Assembly (NCBI GenBank): GCA_007121115.1
Contig: SKMI01000220.1
Location: forward strand, 1-11,992
Source: Paracoccaceae bacterium
Lineage (GTDB): Bacteria > Pseudomonadota > Alphaproteobacteria > Rhodobacterales > Rhodobacteraceae
DNA: 11,992 bases
Direction of reading: 5' to 3'
How positions within the stretch are numbered: position 1 is the stretch's first letter; each line of letters begins with the position of its first letter. Positions 6,202-11,992 of the stretch are shown here, piece by piece. A program made the translations under genes and the position numbers. Below the pieces are notes generated by a model. The model did no database searches. It saw only the letters and a program-made list of their open reading frames with translations, and was not told the origin of the DNA.

Positions 6202-6462
6202 TCAGCGCGGATAGTCCCGGCCCCAGACCGCAACCGCATCGCGGGCCAGCATCCGCGCCTCGGCCCGGTCCAGTTCGGCCCGCGCCAATGCCGCGTCGCC
6301 ATGGCGCGCCAGCGCGCGCTGCCACAGCCGATACGCCGACTTTGCACTCCACGGCAGCGCCGCCTGATGCAGCCAGGCGCGCAATTCCGGCGGCAGCCGG
6401 TCGAACCCCGCCATGGTGGACGCCCGGCGCCGCTTCAGGCTGGTGGCGATGTTGCGCCGCAT
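6202..6462 (-). CDS. Small conserved protein, DUF6525-like
   Basis: A basic, probably cytosolic protein of 86 residues with no known function. Its core, AGFDRLPPELRAWLHQAALPW followed by SAKSAYRLWQRAL and a C-terminal LDRAEARMLARDAVAVWG, resembles what I remember as the DUF6525 family, a small protein frequent in Rhodobacterales beside a COG0523 GTPase. The family name is from memory. ATG 6462 is the likely start: the N-terminus MRRNIATSLKRRR fits homologues better than the longer frame, which would overlap the GTPase gene. The ribosome-binding site is weak (GGA near -7). It starts 13 bp after the stop of the GTPase gene, so the two are probably one transcript and this protein may share the zinc-type regulation. 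Confidence 0.82.
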   Translation of the reverse strand: MRRNIATSLKRRRASTMAGFDRLPPELRAWLHQAALPWSAKSAYRLWQRALARHGDAALARAELDRAEARMLARDAVAVWGRDYPR

Positions 6463-6475
6463 GGGTCCGGTTCCG

Positions 6476-7678
6476 TCAGGCGGCCTTGCGCGTGCCCCAG
6501 CGCGGGAACGGGTCCGGCAGATCGGCCCAGTCGGCGGGGGTGAAATCAACGCCGATCAGGGCGGCATCCAGCTTGGCGCGGATCGCGGCGATATCCATCC
6601 CCGCGCCGATGAACACCAGTTCCTGCCGCCGGTCGCCCCAAGGCTCCACCCAGTTCTCGCGCATCCGGGCCAGCGCCTCGGGGTGGTCTGGCCAGCGCTC
6701 CCGCGGGACCGCCGCCCACCAACCCCCTAGCGGCGTGACCGAGGACACGGCGCCTGCCAGGCTGAACTCCGCCACCCAGTTGGGGCGCGAGGCGAGCCAG
6801 AAATGCCCCTTGGCCCGGATCACCCCGGGCAGGTCGCCGTTCAGCACATCATGCACCCGTGCCGGGTGGAACGGCCGCCGCGCGCGGTAGACGAAGCTCG
6901 AGATCCCGTATTCCTCGGTCTCGGGGACATGGTCGGCGAAGCCGTAAAGCTCCTTGGCCCAGAGCGGGTGCTCATGCGCGCGGTCGAAATCGAACAGCCC
7001 GGTGTCGAAGATCAGATCGCCCGCCACCTGCGCCTGGTCGGTTTCGATCAGCCGCGCATCGGGGTTCAGCGCCTTGATGATCTTGCGCGCCGCATCCGCG
7101 CGCTCCGGCCCCGCGTCGGTGACCTTGTTGAGCACCACCACATCGGCGAATTCGATCTGCTCGGTCAGCAGGTTGACCAGCGTGCGCTCGTCCTCCGCGC
7201 CCAGCGTCTCGCCCCGGTCGGACAGGAAATCGTGGCTCGAGAAATCCTTGAGCAGGTTGATCGCATCGACCACCGTGACCATCGTGTCCAGGCGCGAGAC
7301 ATCGGCGAGGCTCTCGCCGTCCTCGTCGCGGAACTCGAAACTGGCGGCCACGGGGAGCGGCTCGGAAATCCCGGTCGATTCGATCAGCAGGTAGTCGAAG
7401 CGCCCCTCGGTCGCCAGGCGGCGCACCTCCAGCAGCAGGTCGTCGCGCAGGGTGCAGCAGATGCAGCCGTTGGACATTTCCACCAGCTTCTCCTCGCCCC
7501 GGCGCAGGTCCACGCCCGCTTCCACCAGATCGGCATCGATGTTGACCTCGGACATGTCGTTGACGATCACCGCCACGCGGCGGCCCTCGCGGTTGTTCAG
7601 CACATGGTTCAGAAGCGTGGTCTTGCCCGCGCCCAGAAAGCCGGAAAGCACGGTGACGGGAAGGCGGTTATCCTGCAC
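6476..7678 (-). CDS. COG0523/CobW-like GTP-binding protein, putative zinc metallochaperone
   Basis: A 400-residue cytosolic G3E-family GTPase thought to move metal ions, often Zn(II), into client enzymes under metal shortage. Visible motifs: Walker A GFLGAGKT (13-20), the metal-binding GCICC (71-75, CxCC) that marks COG0523, the ESTGISEP switch (about 100-107), and the guanine-specificity region LNKVTD (183-188). The last reads NKxxD rather than the usual NKxD, which could be a subfamily trait or change base specificity. The C-terminal CobW_C domain begins near residue 250 (GISSFVYRARRPFHPARV) and ends without a His-rich tail. GTG 7678 is the start: AAGGAG lies 8 nt upstream. A perfect 23-bp palindrome ends 17 bp before it, probably a Zur operator, which supports a zinc role over cobalamin synthesis; no cobalamin genes are nearby. 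Confidence 0.93.
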   Translation of the reverse strand: MQDNRLPVTVLSGFLGAGKTTLLNHVLNNREGRRVAVIVNDMSEVNIDADLVEAGVDLRRGEEKLVEMSNGCICCTLRDDLLLEVRRLATEGRFDYLLIESTGISEPLPVAASFEFRDEDGESLADVSRLDTMVTVVDAINLLKDFSSHDFLSDRGETLGAEDERTLVNLLTEQIEFADVVVLNKVTDAGPERADAARKIIKALNPDARLIETDQAQVAGDLIFDTGLFDFDRAHEHPLWAKELYGFADHVPETEEYGISSFVYRARRPFHPARVHDVLNGDLPGVIRAKGHFWLASRPNWVAEFSLAGAVSSVTPLGGWWAAVPRERWPDHPEALARMRENWVEPWGDRRQELVFIGAGMDIAAIRAKLDAALIGVDFTPADWADLPDPFPRWGTRKAA

Positions 7679-7695
7679 GGGAACGGCTCCTTCTG

Positions 7696-7718
7696 GTTAT
7701 GTGATATTATCACATAAC
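7696..7718 (-). promoter_or_regulatory. Perfect 23-bp palindrome, probable Zur operator
   Basis: GTTATGTGATA (7696-7706), a central T, then its exact reverse complement (7708-7718). It stands 17 bp from the GTG of the COG0523 gene, placing it over the expected promoter. Its AT-rich dyad of about 23 bp, GTTAT...ATAAC, resembles Fur-family Zur boxes of alphaproteobacteria, and COG0523 GTPases are frequent Zur targets. The palindrome is certain; the regulator is inferred, with Fur, Mur or another dimeric repressor as alternatives. Confidence 0.75.
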
Positions 7719-7756
7719 GCAGCCCGCCCGCCCCTTCAACCGGCCAAGGCGCGCTT

Positions 7757-8983
7757 TCACCGCCGCATCCGCGCCAGCAGGTCGGCGGAAATGTATCCGT
7801 CCGGCACCAGCCCGTTGGCCGCCTGCCATCCCCGCACCGCCGCATGGGTCGCCGGACCCAGCCGCCCGTCGATTCCAGCGGTGTCGAACCCGGCCGCGTT
7901 CAGCAGTCGCTGCAATTCCATCCGCTCCGACAGGTTCAGCGCCCGGTCCCCGCGCGGCCAGCCCGCCACGAACGGCCCCGCCCCGCGCAACCGGTCCGAC
8001 AGATGCCCCAGCGCAATCACATAGGCATCCGAGACATTGTAGGTCTTGAGCACGTCATAGTTGCCGAAGGCCAGCAGCGCCGGGCCGCCCCGCCCCGCGG
8101 GCAGCATCAGCTCCGCCTGCCCTGCGCCCGGCAACGCGCCCGCAGCCGCCGTCACCCCCAACCCGCGCCAGGCGTCCATCCCACGCCGCGTGCCCACGGC
8201 GGCAAAATCGAACCCCTCGGGCAGCCGCACCTCCACCGCCCAGGGCTGCCCGCGCGTCCAGCTATTCGCCGCCAGGTAATTCGCCGCCGAGGCCAGCGCA
8301 TCCGACGGGTCCGCCCCCCAGACATCGCGCCGCCCGTTGCCGGTGAAATCCACCGCATGGTCCAGGTAGCTCGACGGCATGAACTGCGTGTGCCCCATCG
8401 CCCCGGCCCAGGACCCGATCATCCGCCCGGGCGTCACCTCGCCCGCCTGCACGATCTTCAGCGCGGCGATCAATTCGCCTTCGAAGAACCCCGCGCGCCG
8501 CCCGTCGCGCGCCAGCGTCGCCAGCGTGCTCAGCGTCGGCGTGGTCCCGCGCGCGGCGCCATAGCTGGTTTCCAGCCCCCAGATCGCCACCACCACCTCG
8601 GGCGGCACGCCGAACCGCGACTCGATCCGCCGCAAGAGATCGCCATGCCGCGTCATCAACCGCCGCCCCTCGGCGATCCGGCCTGGCGTCACGGCGTTGT
8701 CCAGATATTCCCAGACCCGGGTGGAAAACTCGGCCTGCGCCCGGTCCAGCCGCACCGTGCCCGACAGATGCCGCACCCCGCCCATGGCCGCATCAAAGGC
8801 CCGCGCCGAGACCCCTTCGGCCAGCGCCCGTCCCCGGAACGCTGCCACCCAGGCCTCGAAACTCGCGCCGCGCGGCGCCGCCGCCACACCCTCGGGACGC
8901 GGTTCGGGGCGGGGCGAGCGCTCCACATTGGCGCCCACACACCCCGGCACCAGCATCAGAACCACCAGCACAGCCCGCCACAT
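7757..8983 (-). CDS. Lytic murein transglycosylase lipoprotein, MltB family, with peptidoglycan-binding domain
   Basis: Cleaves peptidoglycan glycan strands to form 1,6-anhydro ends during wall remodelling. The 408-residue product has a lipoprotein signal peptide: MWRAVLVVLMLVPGC, with C15 the likely lipidated residue (VPGC, a slightly unusual lipobox), so it should be tethered to a membrane and face the periplasm. The MltB-type (SLT_2) domain covers about residues 40-335: SFEAWVAAFRGRALAEGVS, the catalytic glutamate E138 in AIWGLETSYG, GAMGHTQFMPSSYLDHAVDF and TYNVSDAYVIAL. A C-terminal PG_binding_1 domain covers about 345-408 (LQRLLNAAGFDTAGIDGRLG). An upstream GTG at 8986 is also possible; ATG 8983 is a better spacing from GGAAGG. 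It lies upstream of the COG0523 gene on the same strand but 78 bp away, and the palindrome lies between them, so they are probably regulated separately. Confidence 0.95.
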   Translation of the reverse strand: MWRAVLVVLMLVPGCVGANVERSPRPEPRPEGVAAAPRGASFEAWVAAFRGRALAEGVSARAFDAAMGGVRHLSGTVRLDRAQAEFSTRVWEYLDNAVTPGRIAEGRRLMTRHGDLLRRIESRFGVPPEVVVAIWGLETSYGAARGTTPTLSTLATLARDGRRAGFFEGELIAALKIVQAGEVTPGRMIGSWAGAMGHTQFMPSSYLDHAVDFTGNGRRDVWGADPSDALASAANYLAANSWTRGQPWAVEVRLPEGFDFAAVGTRRGMDAWRGLGVTAAAGALPGAGQAELMLPAGRGGPALLAFGNYDVLKTYNVSDAYVIALGHLSDRLRGAGPFVAGWPRGDRALNLSERMELQRLLNAAGFDTAGIDGRLGPATHAAVRGWQAANGLVPDGYISADLLARMRR

Positions 8984-9043
8984 CACCCTGCCCCTTCCGG
9001 ATCGCCCAAACCTCTGCCCTCAACCGTGCCCGATCCGGCTTCA

Positions 9044-9058
9044 TCTTGCCACAAATAC
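9044..9058. repeat. Copy 1 of a 15-bp intergenic repeat (TCTTGCCAnAAATAC)
   Basis: TCTTGCCACAAATAC here matches 14 of 15 bases with 9100-9114, 56 bp away, in the same orientation. On the minus strand it reads GTATTTGTGGCAAGA. It stands in the gap between the phosphatidyltransferase and transglycosylase genes. I have seen similar sequences near gene ends in Rhodobacteraceae, but that is recollection. Confidence 0.7.
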
Positions 9059-9099
9059 CCAAACACGCCGGTCGGCCAATGCGCGCCCCGCTCGCATTT

Positions 9100-9114
9100 T
9101 CTTGCCAGAAATAC
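9100..9114. repeat. Copy 2 of the 15-bp intergenic repeat
   Basis: TCTTGCCAGAAATAC, 14 of 15 identical to 9044-9058. It is followed on the plus strand by a short palindrome (CTCCGGAG, 9114-9121) and then by the stem-loop at 9124-9143, so repeat plus hairpin may be one composite element. Confidence 0.7.
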
Positions 9115-9123
9115 TCCGGAGGA

Positions 9124-9143
9124 GTCCCGCGCTTGCGCGGGAC
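9124..9143 (-). terminator. Stem-loop downstream of the phosphatidyltransferase gene
   Basis: GTCCCGCGC (9124-9132) pairs with GCGCGGGAC (9135-9143); the realistic fold is an 8-bp stem with a CTTG-type loop. It starts 25 bp after the stop of the phosphatidyltransferase gene on the minus strand and would form at the 3' end of its message. There is no T-run immediately after it, but the AT-rich repeat (GTATTTCTGGCAAGAAAA) follows about 10 nt later. Confidence 0.5.
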
Positions 9144-9167
9144 GGGCGCAGCGCCGCAGACCCCACC

Positions 9168-9776
9168 TCAACCCCGGAACACCCGCCAGGCCAGCGCCAC
9201 CCGCGCGAGCGCCGTCACCAGACACAAGCAACCAAACACCCAGGCCAGCGGCGCGAACCACGCCGGAAACAGGCAGAGCGCGACGAAGAACAGGATCGTC
9301 TCGGTCCCTTCCAGCAGCCCGCCGGTGAAATAGAGCGTCTTGACCCCGTGGCTGTCGCTGCGCATCCGCGCCTTCTCGGCCAGCACCGCGTAGCCAAGAA
9401 ACGAGCCCCCGTTGACATAGAAGCTCATCAGCAGGAACGCTCCCGCCGCCCCGTTCTTTCCCGGGTCCAGCAGCACGAAGGCCAGCGGGATCGCAGCATA
9501 GAAGACATAGTCCGCGACGATATCGAAGTAGCCACCGAAATCGGTCACGCCGCGGCGGCGCGCCACCGCCCCGTCCAGCCCGTCCGCCAGCCGCGACGCC
9601 AGGATCAGCGCCAGCGCCACCACGAAAAGCTCCGCCACGATCGCCCCCGCTGCCGCCAGCCCCAGCACCAGCCCGGCCAGCGTCACCGCATTGGCCGAAA
9701 CCCCGCGCCGGGCCAGCCGCGCGCCCATGCGGTTCAGCGGCGGATCGATGAAGGGTCGCAGATGACTGTCCAGCAT
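9168..9776 (-). CDS. CDP-alcohol phosphatidyltransferase family protein
   Basis: An integral membrane enzyme of 202 residues that transfers a phosphatidyl-type group from a CDP-alcohol to an acceptor; the substrates cannot be told from sequence. The catalytic signature is complete: D65-G-L-D68-G-A-V-A-R73, then G81-xxx-D85-xxx-D89, the four aspartates that bind the metal ions. The segment between AR and G81 is one residue shorter than in PgsA, as in a PgsA-like subfamily I recall from this group. About six hydrophobic segments follow the usual topology. ATG 9776 is preceded by GGAAAAAGAC, a modest ribosome-binding site, and by a 256-bp divergent spacer. The conserved domain begins only about 60 residues in, and the longer upstream frame lacks homologous character, so I reject longer starts. 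Confidence 0.92.
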   Translation of the reverse strand: MLDSHLRPFIDPPLNRMGARLARRGVSANAVTLAGLVLGLAAAGAIVAELFVVALALILASRLADGLDGAVARRRGVTDFGGYFDIVADYVFYAAIPLAFVLLDPGKNGAAGAFLLMSFYVNGGSFLGYAVLAEKARMRSDSHGVKTLYFTGGLLEGTETILFFVALCLFPAWFAPLAWVFGCLCLVTALARVALAWRVFRG

Positions 9777-10032
9777 GTCTTTTTCCAGTGGCGGGGGCGC
9801 ACGCCCCGATGAACACCTTATGTCGCTTCGCATCGGCATGCGAAACGGTTTCGTCCCCGGGTTCACCTTTGCGTGCGTCCTGCAGCAGTTCGCCACTCGG
9901 CGCCGTCCGCTGGCGGGAAACACTCTTGTGATCGTCCCGCGCAGCGCTGGCCGGTCGGGCCGCACCTGCGCTAGGGTGCCGCGACCGTAAACCGCGCGAC
10001 ACAAGAACACGCGCGACACGAGGCCGACACGG
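9777..10032. other. Divergent intergenic region with leader hairpins and a short direct repeat
   Basis: This 256-bp spacer lies between the divergent phosphatidyltransferase and SGNH genes and must hold promoters for both. I could not assign them with confidence; TAGGGT at 9972-9977 is only a candidate -10 for the plus-strand gene. On the phosphatidyltransferase side there are two stem-loops: 9794-9798/9803-9807 (GGGGC, GCAC loop) and 9827-9833/9838-9844 (TTCGCAT, CGGC loop). On the SGNH side CGCGCGACAC is repeated at 9993-10002 and 10010-10019. A 71-codon open frame at 9775-9990 has no coding character. Confidence 0.6.
9827..9844 (-). promoter_or_regulatory. Leader stem-loop upstream of the phosphatidyltransferase gene
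   Basis: TTCGCAT and ATGCGAA form a perfect 7-bp dyad around a 4-nt loop (CGGC), about 50 bp upstream of ATG 9776. It could be a leader RNA hairpin or a small operator. A second GC-rich hairpin (9794-9807) stands close to the ribosome-binding site. Confidence 0.35.
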
Positions 10033-11022
10033 ATGCGCAACTGGATCATCGCGGGCACAGGGGTGGCGCTTCTGGCCCTGGCGGGTTGGGCGGGTTGGCG
10101 ACATCTTGCGGCCCCCTCGGCGCTGGAGCCTGAAGCCATGGCGGCGCTCTATCGCGCGCCGCTGCCCGCGCCGCAGGGCGGCATGGATGTGTTTCACCTT
10201 GGCCACAGCCTGACCGGGCGCGACATGCCTGCCATGGTCGCGCAACTGGCCGCTGCCGCCGGGATCGACGACCACCGCCACCACAGCCAGCTTGGCTGGG
10301 GGACCAGCCTGCGCGAGCACTGGGACCCCGATCTGCCCATCAACGGGTTCGAGGTGGAGAACGCCCACCCCCGCTACCGCGATGCCGCCGACGCGCTGGC
10401 CGAAGGCGTGGAGGCGCTGGTGCTGACCGAAATGATCGATCTGGCCGACGCCATCCGCTACCACGATACCCCGCGCTATCTGGCCGAGTGGGCCAGAGCC
10501 GCGCGCACCGCGAACCCCGAGGCGCGCGTCTACCTGTATGAAACCTGGCACCCGTGGACCGCGGGCGACGATTGGCTGGAACGGCTGGAACAGGACGATC
10601 AGGCCCTGTGGGCGGACACGATCCGCGCCCGCGCCATGGCGCTGGACGGGGTGGGCACGGTGCATGTGATCCCCGGCGGGCGGGCGATGGCGGCCTTCGT
10701 CCGCACGCTCGAGGCGCAGGGCGGGCTGCCGGGACTGGCCGACCGCTCGGGGCTCTTTGCCTATGCGGTCGACGCCGGCGTGCCGGACGCGCCCGAAGGC
10801 GCCATCGACGACATTCACCTGAACGATCTGGGCGCCTATCTGATCGCGCTTGTGCATCTGGCCACGCTTTACCAGATTGATCCGCGCGGCCTGCCTCATG
10901 CGCTGGAGCGTCATGACGGCACCGCCGCCGACGCCCCCTCGCCCGAGGCGGCCGCGCTGATGCAGGAAACGGTCTGGAACGTCGTCCGGCAGATCCCGGC
11001 CACCGGCGTTGCCGCCGAGTGA
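10033..11022 (+). CDS. Membrane-anchored SGNH-hydrolase-like protein
   Basis: A 329-residue protein with an N-terminal membrane anchor or uncleaved signal (residues 4-22, WIIAGTGVALLALAGWAGW) and a periplasmic or extracellular domain. The pattern is SGNH/GDSL-like: a strand-turn with the putative nucleophile S59 in FHLGHSLTGRDM, and DDIHLND near the C-terminus giving a D259-x-x-H262 pair. The nucleophile motif reads GHSL rather than GDSL, as in several SGNH subfamilies. Such enzymes are often esterases or acetyl-group enzymes on polysaccharides, but the substrate is unknown. GAGG ends 9 nt before ATG 10033. The next gene starts 13 bp after its stop and encodes a secreted protein with a possible glycosidase motif, which suggests joint work on a cell-surface or extracellular glycan; this is inference. 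Confidence 0.85.
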   Translation: MRNWIIAGTGVALLALAGWAGWRHLAAPSALEPEAMAALYRAPLPAPQGGMDVFHLGHSLTGRDMPAMVAQLAAAAGIDDHRHHSQLGWGTSLREHWDPDLPINGFEVENAHPRYRDAADALAEGVEALVLTEMIDLADAIRYHDTPRYLAEWARAARTANPEARVYLYETWHPWTAGDDWLERLEQDDQALWADTIRARAMALDGVGTVHVIPGGRAMAAFVRTLEAQGGLPGLADRSGLFAYAVDAGVPDAPEGAIDDIHLNDLGAYLIALVHLATLYQIDPRGLPHALERHDGTAADAPSPEAAALMQETVWNVVRQIPATGVAAE

Positions 11023-11035
11023 CATGGAGCCACCG

Positions 11036-11992
11036 ATGCGCCCATCCCTGACGGCCCATTGTGTTGGCCTTTGCCTTGGCGTGCTGCTGGCCCTGGCCGC
11101 CGCAGCTTCCGTGGCGGCGCAGGAGGGCACGCGCTCCCCCGCCGCTGCCGGAACCGCGCCCTGGCTGGGGATGAATCTGGCCGTCGCTGCCGACTGGAGC
11201 ACGCAGGACCCGTTCATCGACAAGATGCGCCTGGGCCGTCGCTGGATCGGTCATCTGCCCGGGCAATGGGGCGGATGGGATCATGACGACCTGCGCGCGG
11301 CGGGCGTGCTGGACGCGGAGGGCTGGCCCACCCGCATCCCCCCGGAGCTGGAGGGTATTTCCACGCTGGTGCTGACCGACATACCTGCGGACGCCGCGGT
11401 CATGGCGGGGCGCTACCATCTGGCCTATGACGGCACGGGCCGGGTCGAAATCTCGGGCCGGGCCGAAAACGTGATCCCCGGGCGCGGGCGCGCCGCCGGG
11501 CAATCGACCTTCGACTACACGCCGGGCGAGGGGCTGGTCATGCTCACCATCCGCGCGAGCGACCCCGACGACCCGGTGCGCAACATCACCGTGGTGCACG
11601 AACGCCACCGCGACGCCTTCGAGCGTGGCGAGATCTTCAACCCGGACTGGACCGCGCGACTGGACGGGGTGCGGCTGCTGCGCTTCATGAACTGGGGCGC
11701 GACCAACAACAGCACTCTCGCCCGCTGGGAGGACCGGCCGCAGCTCGATGACTATTCCTGGCAGGGCACCGGCATCCCGCTTGAGGTCATGATCCGGCTG
11801 GCCAACGAATTGCAGGCCGATCCGTGGTTCACCCTGCCGCATCTGGCCGATGACGATTTCATCCGCCACTTTGCCGAGACCGTGCGCGACATGCTGGACC
11901 CCGGCCTGCGCGCCCATATCGAACTGTCGAACGAGGTCTGGAACTGGCAATTCACGCAGGCGCGCTGGGCCGCCGAGGCCGCCAAGGCCCGC
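11036..11992 (+). CDS. Secreted protein, possibly glycoside-hydrolase-like, 3'-truncated by window edge
   Basis: The frame is open for 319 codons to the last base, so the C-terminus is outside the window. Residues 1-28 form a signal peptide (LGVLLALAAAASVAAQ), indicating export. The mature N-terminal part reads APWLGMNLAVAADWSTQDPFIDKM, as in secreted glycosidase-like proteins; a beta-rich insert follows (about 105-205), then LRFMNWGATNNS, a stretch PLEVMIRLANELQADPWFTL and HIELSNEVWNWQF. The NE pair with E300 resembles the acid/base glutamate of clan GH-A glycosidases (beta-strand 4), but I did not recognise a specific family. GGAG at 11026-11029 precedes the ATG by 6 nt, and the start is 13 bp after the SGNH-like gene, so the two genes are probably one operon. 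Confidence 0.87.
   Translation, partial: MRPSLTAHCVGLCLGVLLALAAAASVAAQEGTRSPAAAGTAPWLGMNLAVAADWSTQDPFIDKMRLGRRWIGHLPGQWGGWDHDDLRAAGVLDAEGWPTRIPPELEGISTLVLTDIPADAAVMAGRYHLAYDGTGRVEISGRAENVIPGRGRAAGQSTFDYTPGEGLVMLTIRASDPDDPVRNITVVHERHRDAFERGEIFNPDWTARLDGVRLLRFMNWGATNNSTLARWEDRPQLDDYSWQGTGIPLEVMIRLANELQADPWFTLPHLADDDFIRHFAETVRDMLDPGLRAHIELSNEVWNWQFTQARWAAEAAKAR

Noticed and set aside
4866..6347. Minus-strand open frame (493 codons) opposite DUF3179
   Set aside because: Antisense shadow: no domain, and the plus strand encodes a clear DUF3179 with a signal peptide.
6476..7678. Cobalamin-synthesis role (CobW) for the COG0523 GTPase
   Set aside because: No cobalamin genes or B12 riboswitch are nearby, and the Zur-like operator points to zinc.
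6803..7717. Plus-strand open frame (304 codons) over the COG0523 gene
   Set aside because: Mirror frame; the minus-strand frame has Walker A, GCICC and the CobW_C domain.
7844..9328. Plus-strand open frame (494 codons) over the transglycosylase
   Set aside because: Arg/Pro/His-rich mirror frame; the minus strand has a lipobox, catalytic Glu and a peptidoglycan-binding domain.
9993..10019. Direct repeat CGCGCGACAC as a regulator-binding site
   Set aside because: Two 10-bp copies in GC-rich DNA close to the ribosome-binding site may be chance; listed only as part of the spacer.
8983..11223. Minus-strand open frame (746 codons) crossing several genes
   Set aside because: It crosses parts of three genes out of frame, including the phosphatidyltransferase read in the wrong frame; composition is that of a shadow frame.
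10340..11950. Minus-strand open frame (536 codons) opposite the SGNH and glycosidase-like genes
   Set aside because: Arg-rich shadow with no domain; the plus-strand genes have signal sequences, motifs and ribosome-binding sites.

Overview
The window is GC-rich chromosomal DNA, probably from an alphaproteobacterium of the Rhodobacteraceae/Roseobacter type. This rests on base composition, the protein families present (NrsF-type anti-sigma, DUF6525-like small protein next to a COG0523 GTPase, DUF3179, DUF6969-like) and alphaproteobacterial regulatory motifs. It was read without database searches, so family names come from recognised motifs. I see no tRNA, rRNA, CRISPR, insertion sequence or phage gene.

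Layout: the 3' three quarters of uvrC (1-1425, +) runs into a convergent three-gene unit on the minus strand: an ECF sigma factor (3540-2965), an NrsF-family membrane anti-sigma factor (2957-2277) and a His-rich conserved hypothetical (2254-1541). Divergent from the sigma gene, on the plus strand, are a secreted protein that joins two cysteine-repeat modules to a cytochrome P460 haem domain (3722-4897), and a secreted DUF3179 protein with a CxxC motif (4977-5939). The 181-bp divergent spacer holds an exact match to the Caulobacter SigF promoter (GTAACC-N16-CGAA) facing the P460 gene, and a weaker version facing the sigma gene.

Next on the minus strand come a DUF6525-like small protein and a COG0523 (CobW-like) GTPase behind a perfect 23-bp palindrome that resembles a Zur operator, then an MltB-type lytic transglycosylase lipoprotein and a CDP-alcohol phosphatidyltransferase. 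The right end (+) carries a membrane-anchored SGNH-hydrolase-like protein followed closely by a secreted, possibly glycoside-hydrolase-like protein that is cut by the window end.

The most interesting part is 1541-5939. It looks like a self-contained envelope stress module: the membrane NrsF holds the sigma factor; on a metal or redox signal the sigma factor is released and drives its own operon and the P460/cysteine-repeat gene. In Caulobacter the SigF/NrsF pair responds to heavy metals and controls small Cys-rich metal-buffering peptides with their maturation enzymes. No such enzyme is present here; instead the putative target carries 32 cysteines in 153 residues fused to a haem domain. NrsF also lacks one of the two cysteines reported as important in Caulobacter. 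The function of the module is inferred, not shown.
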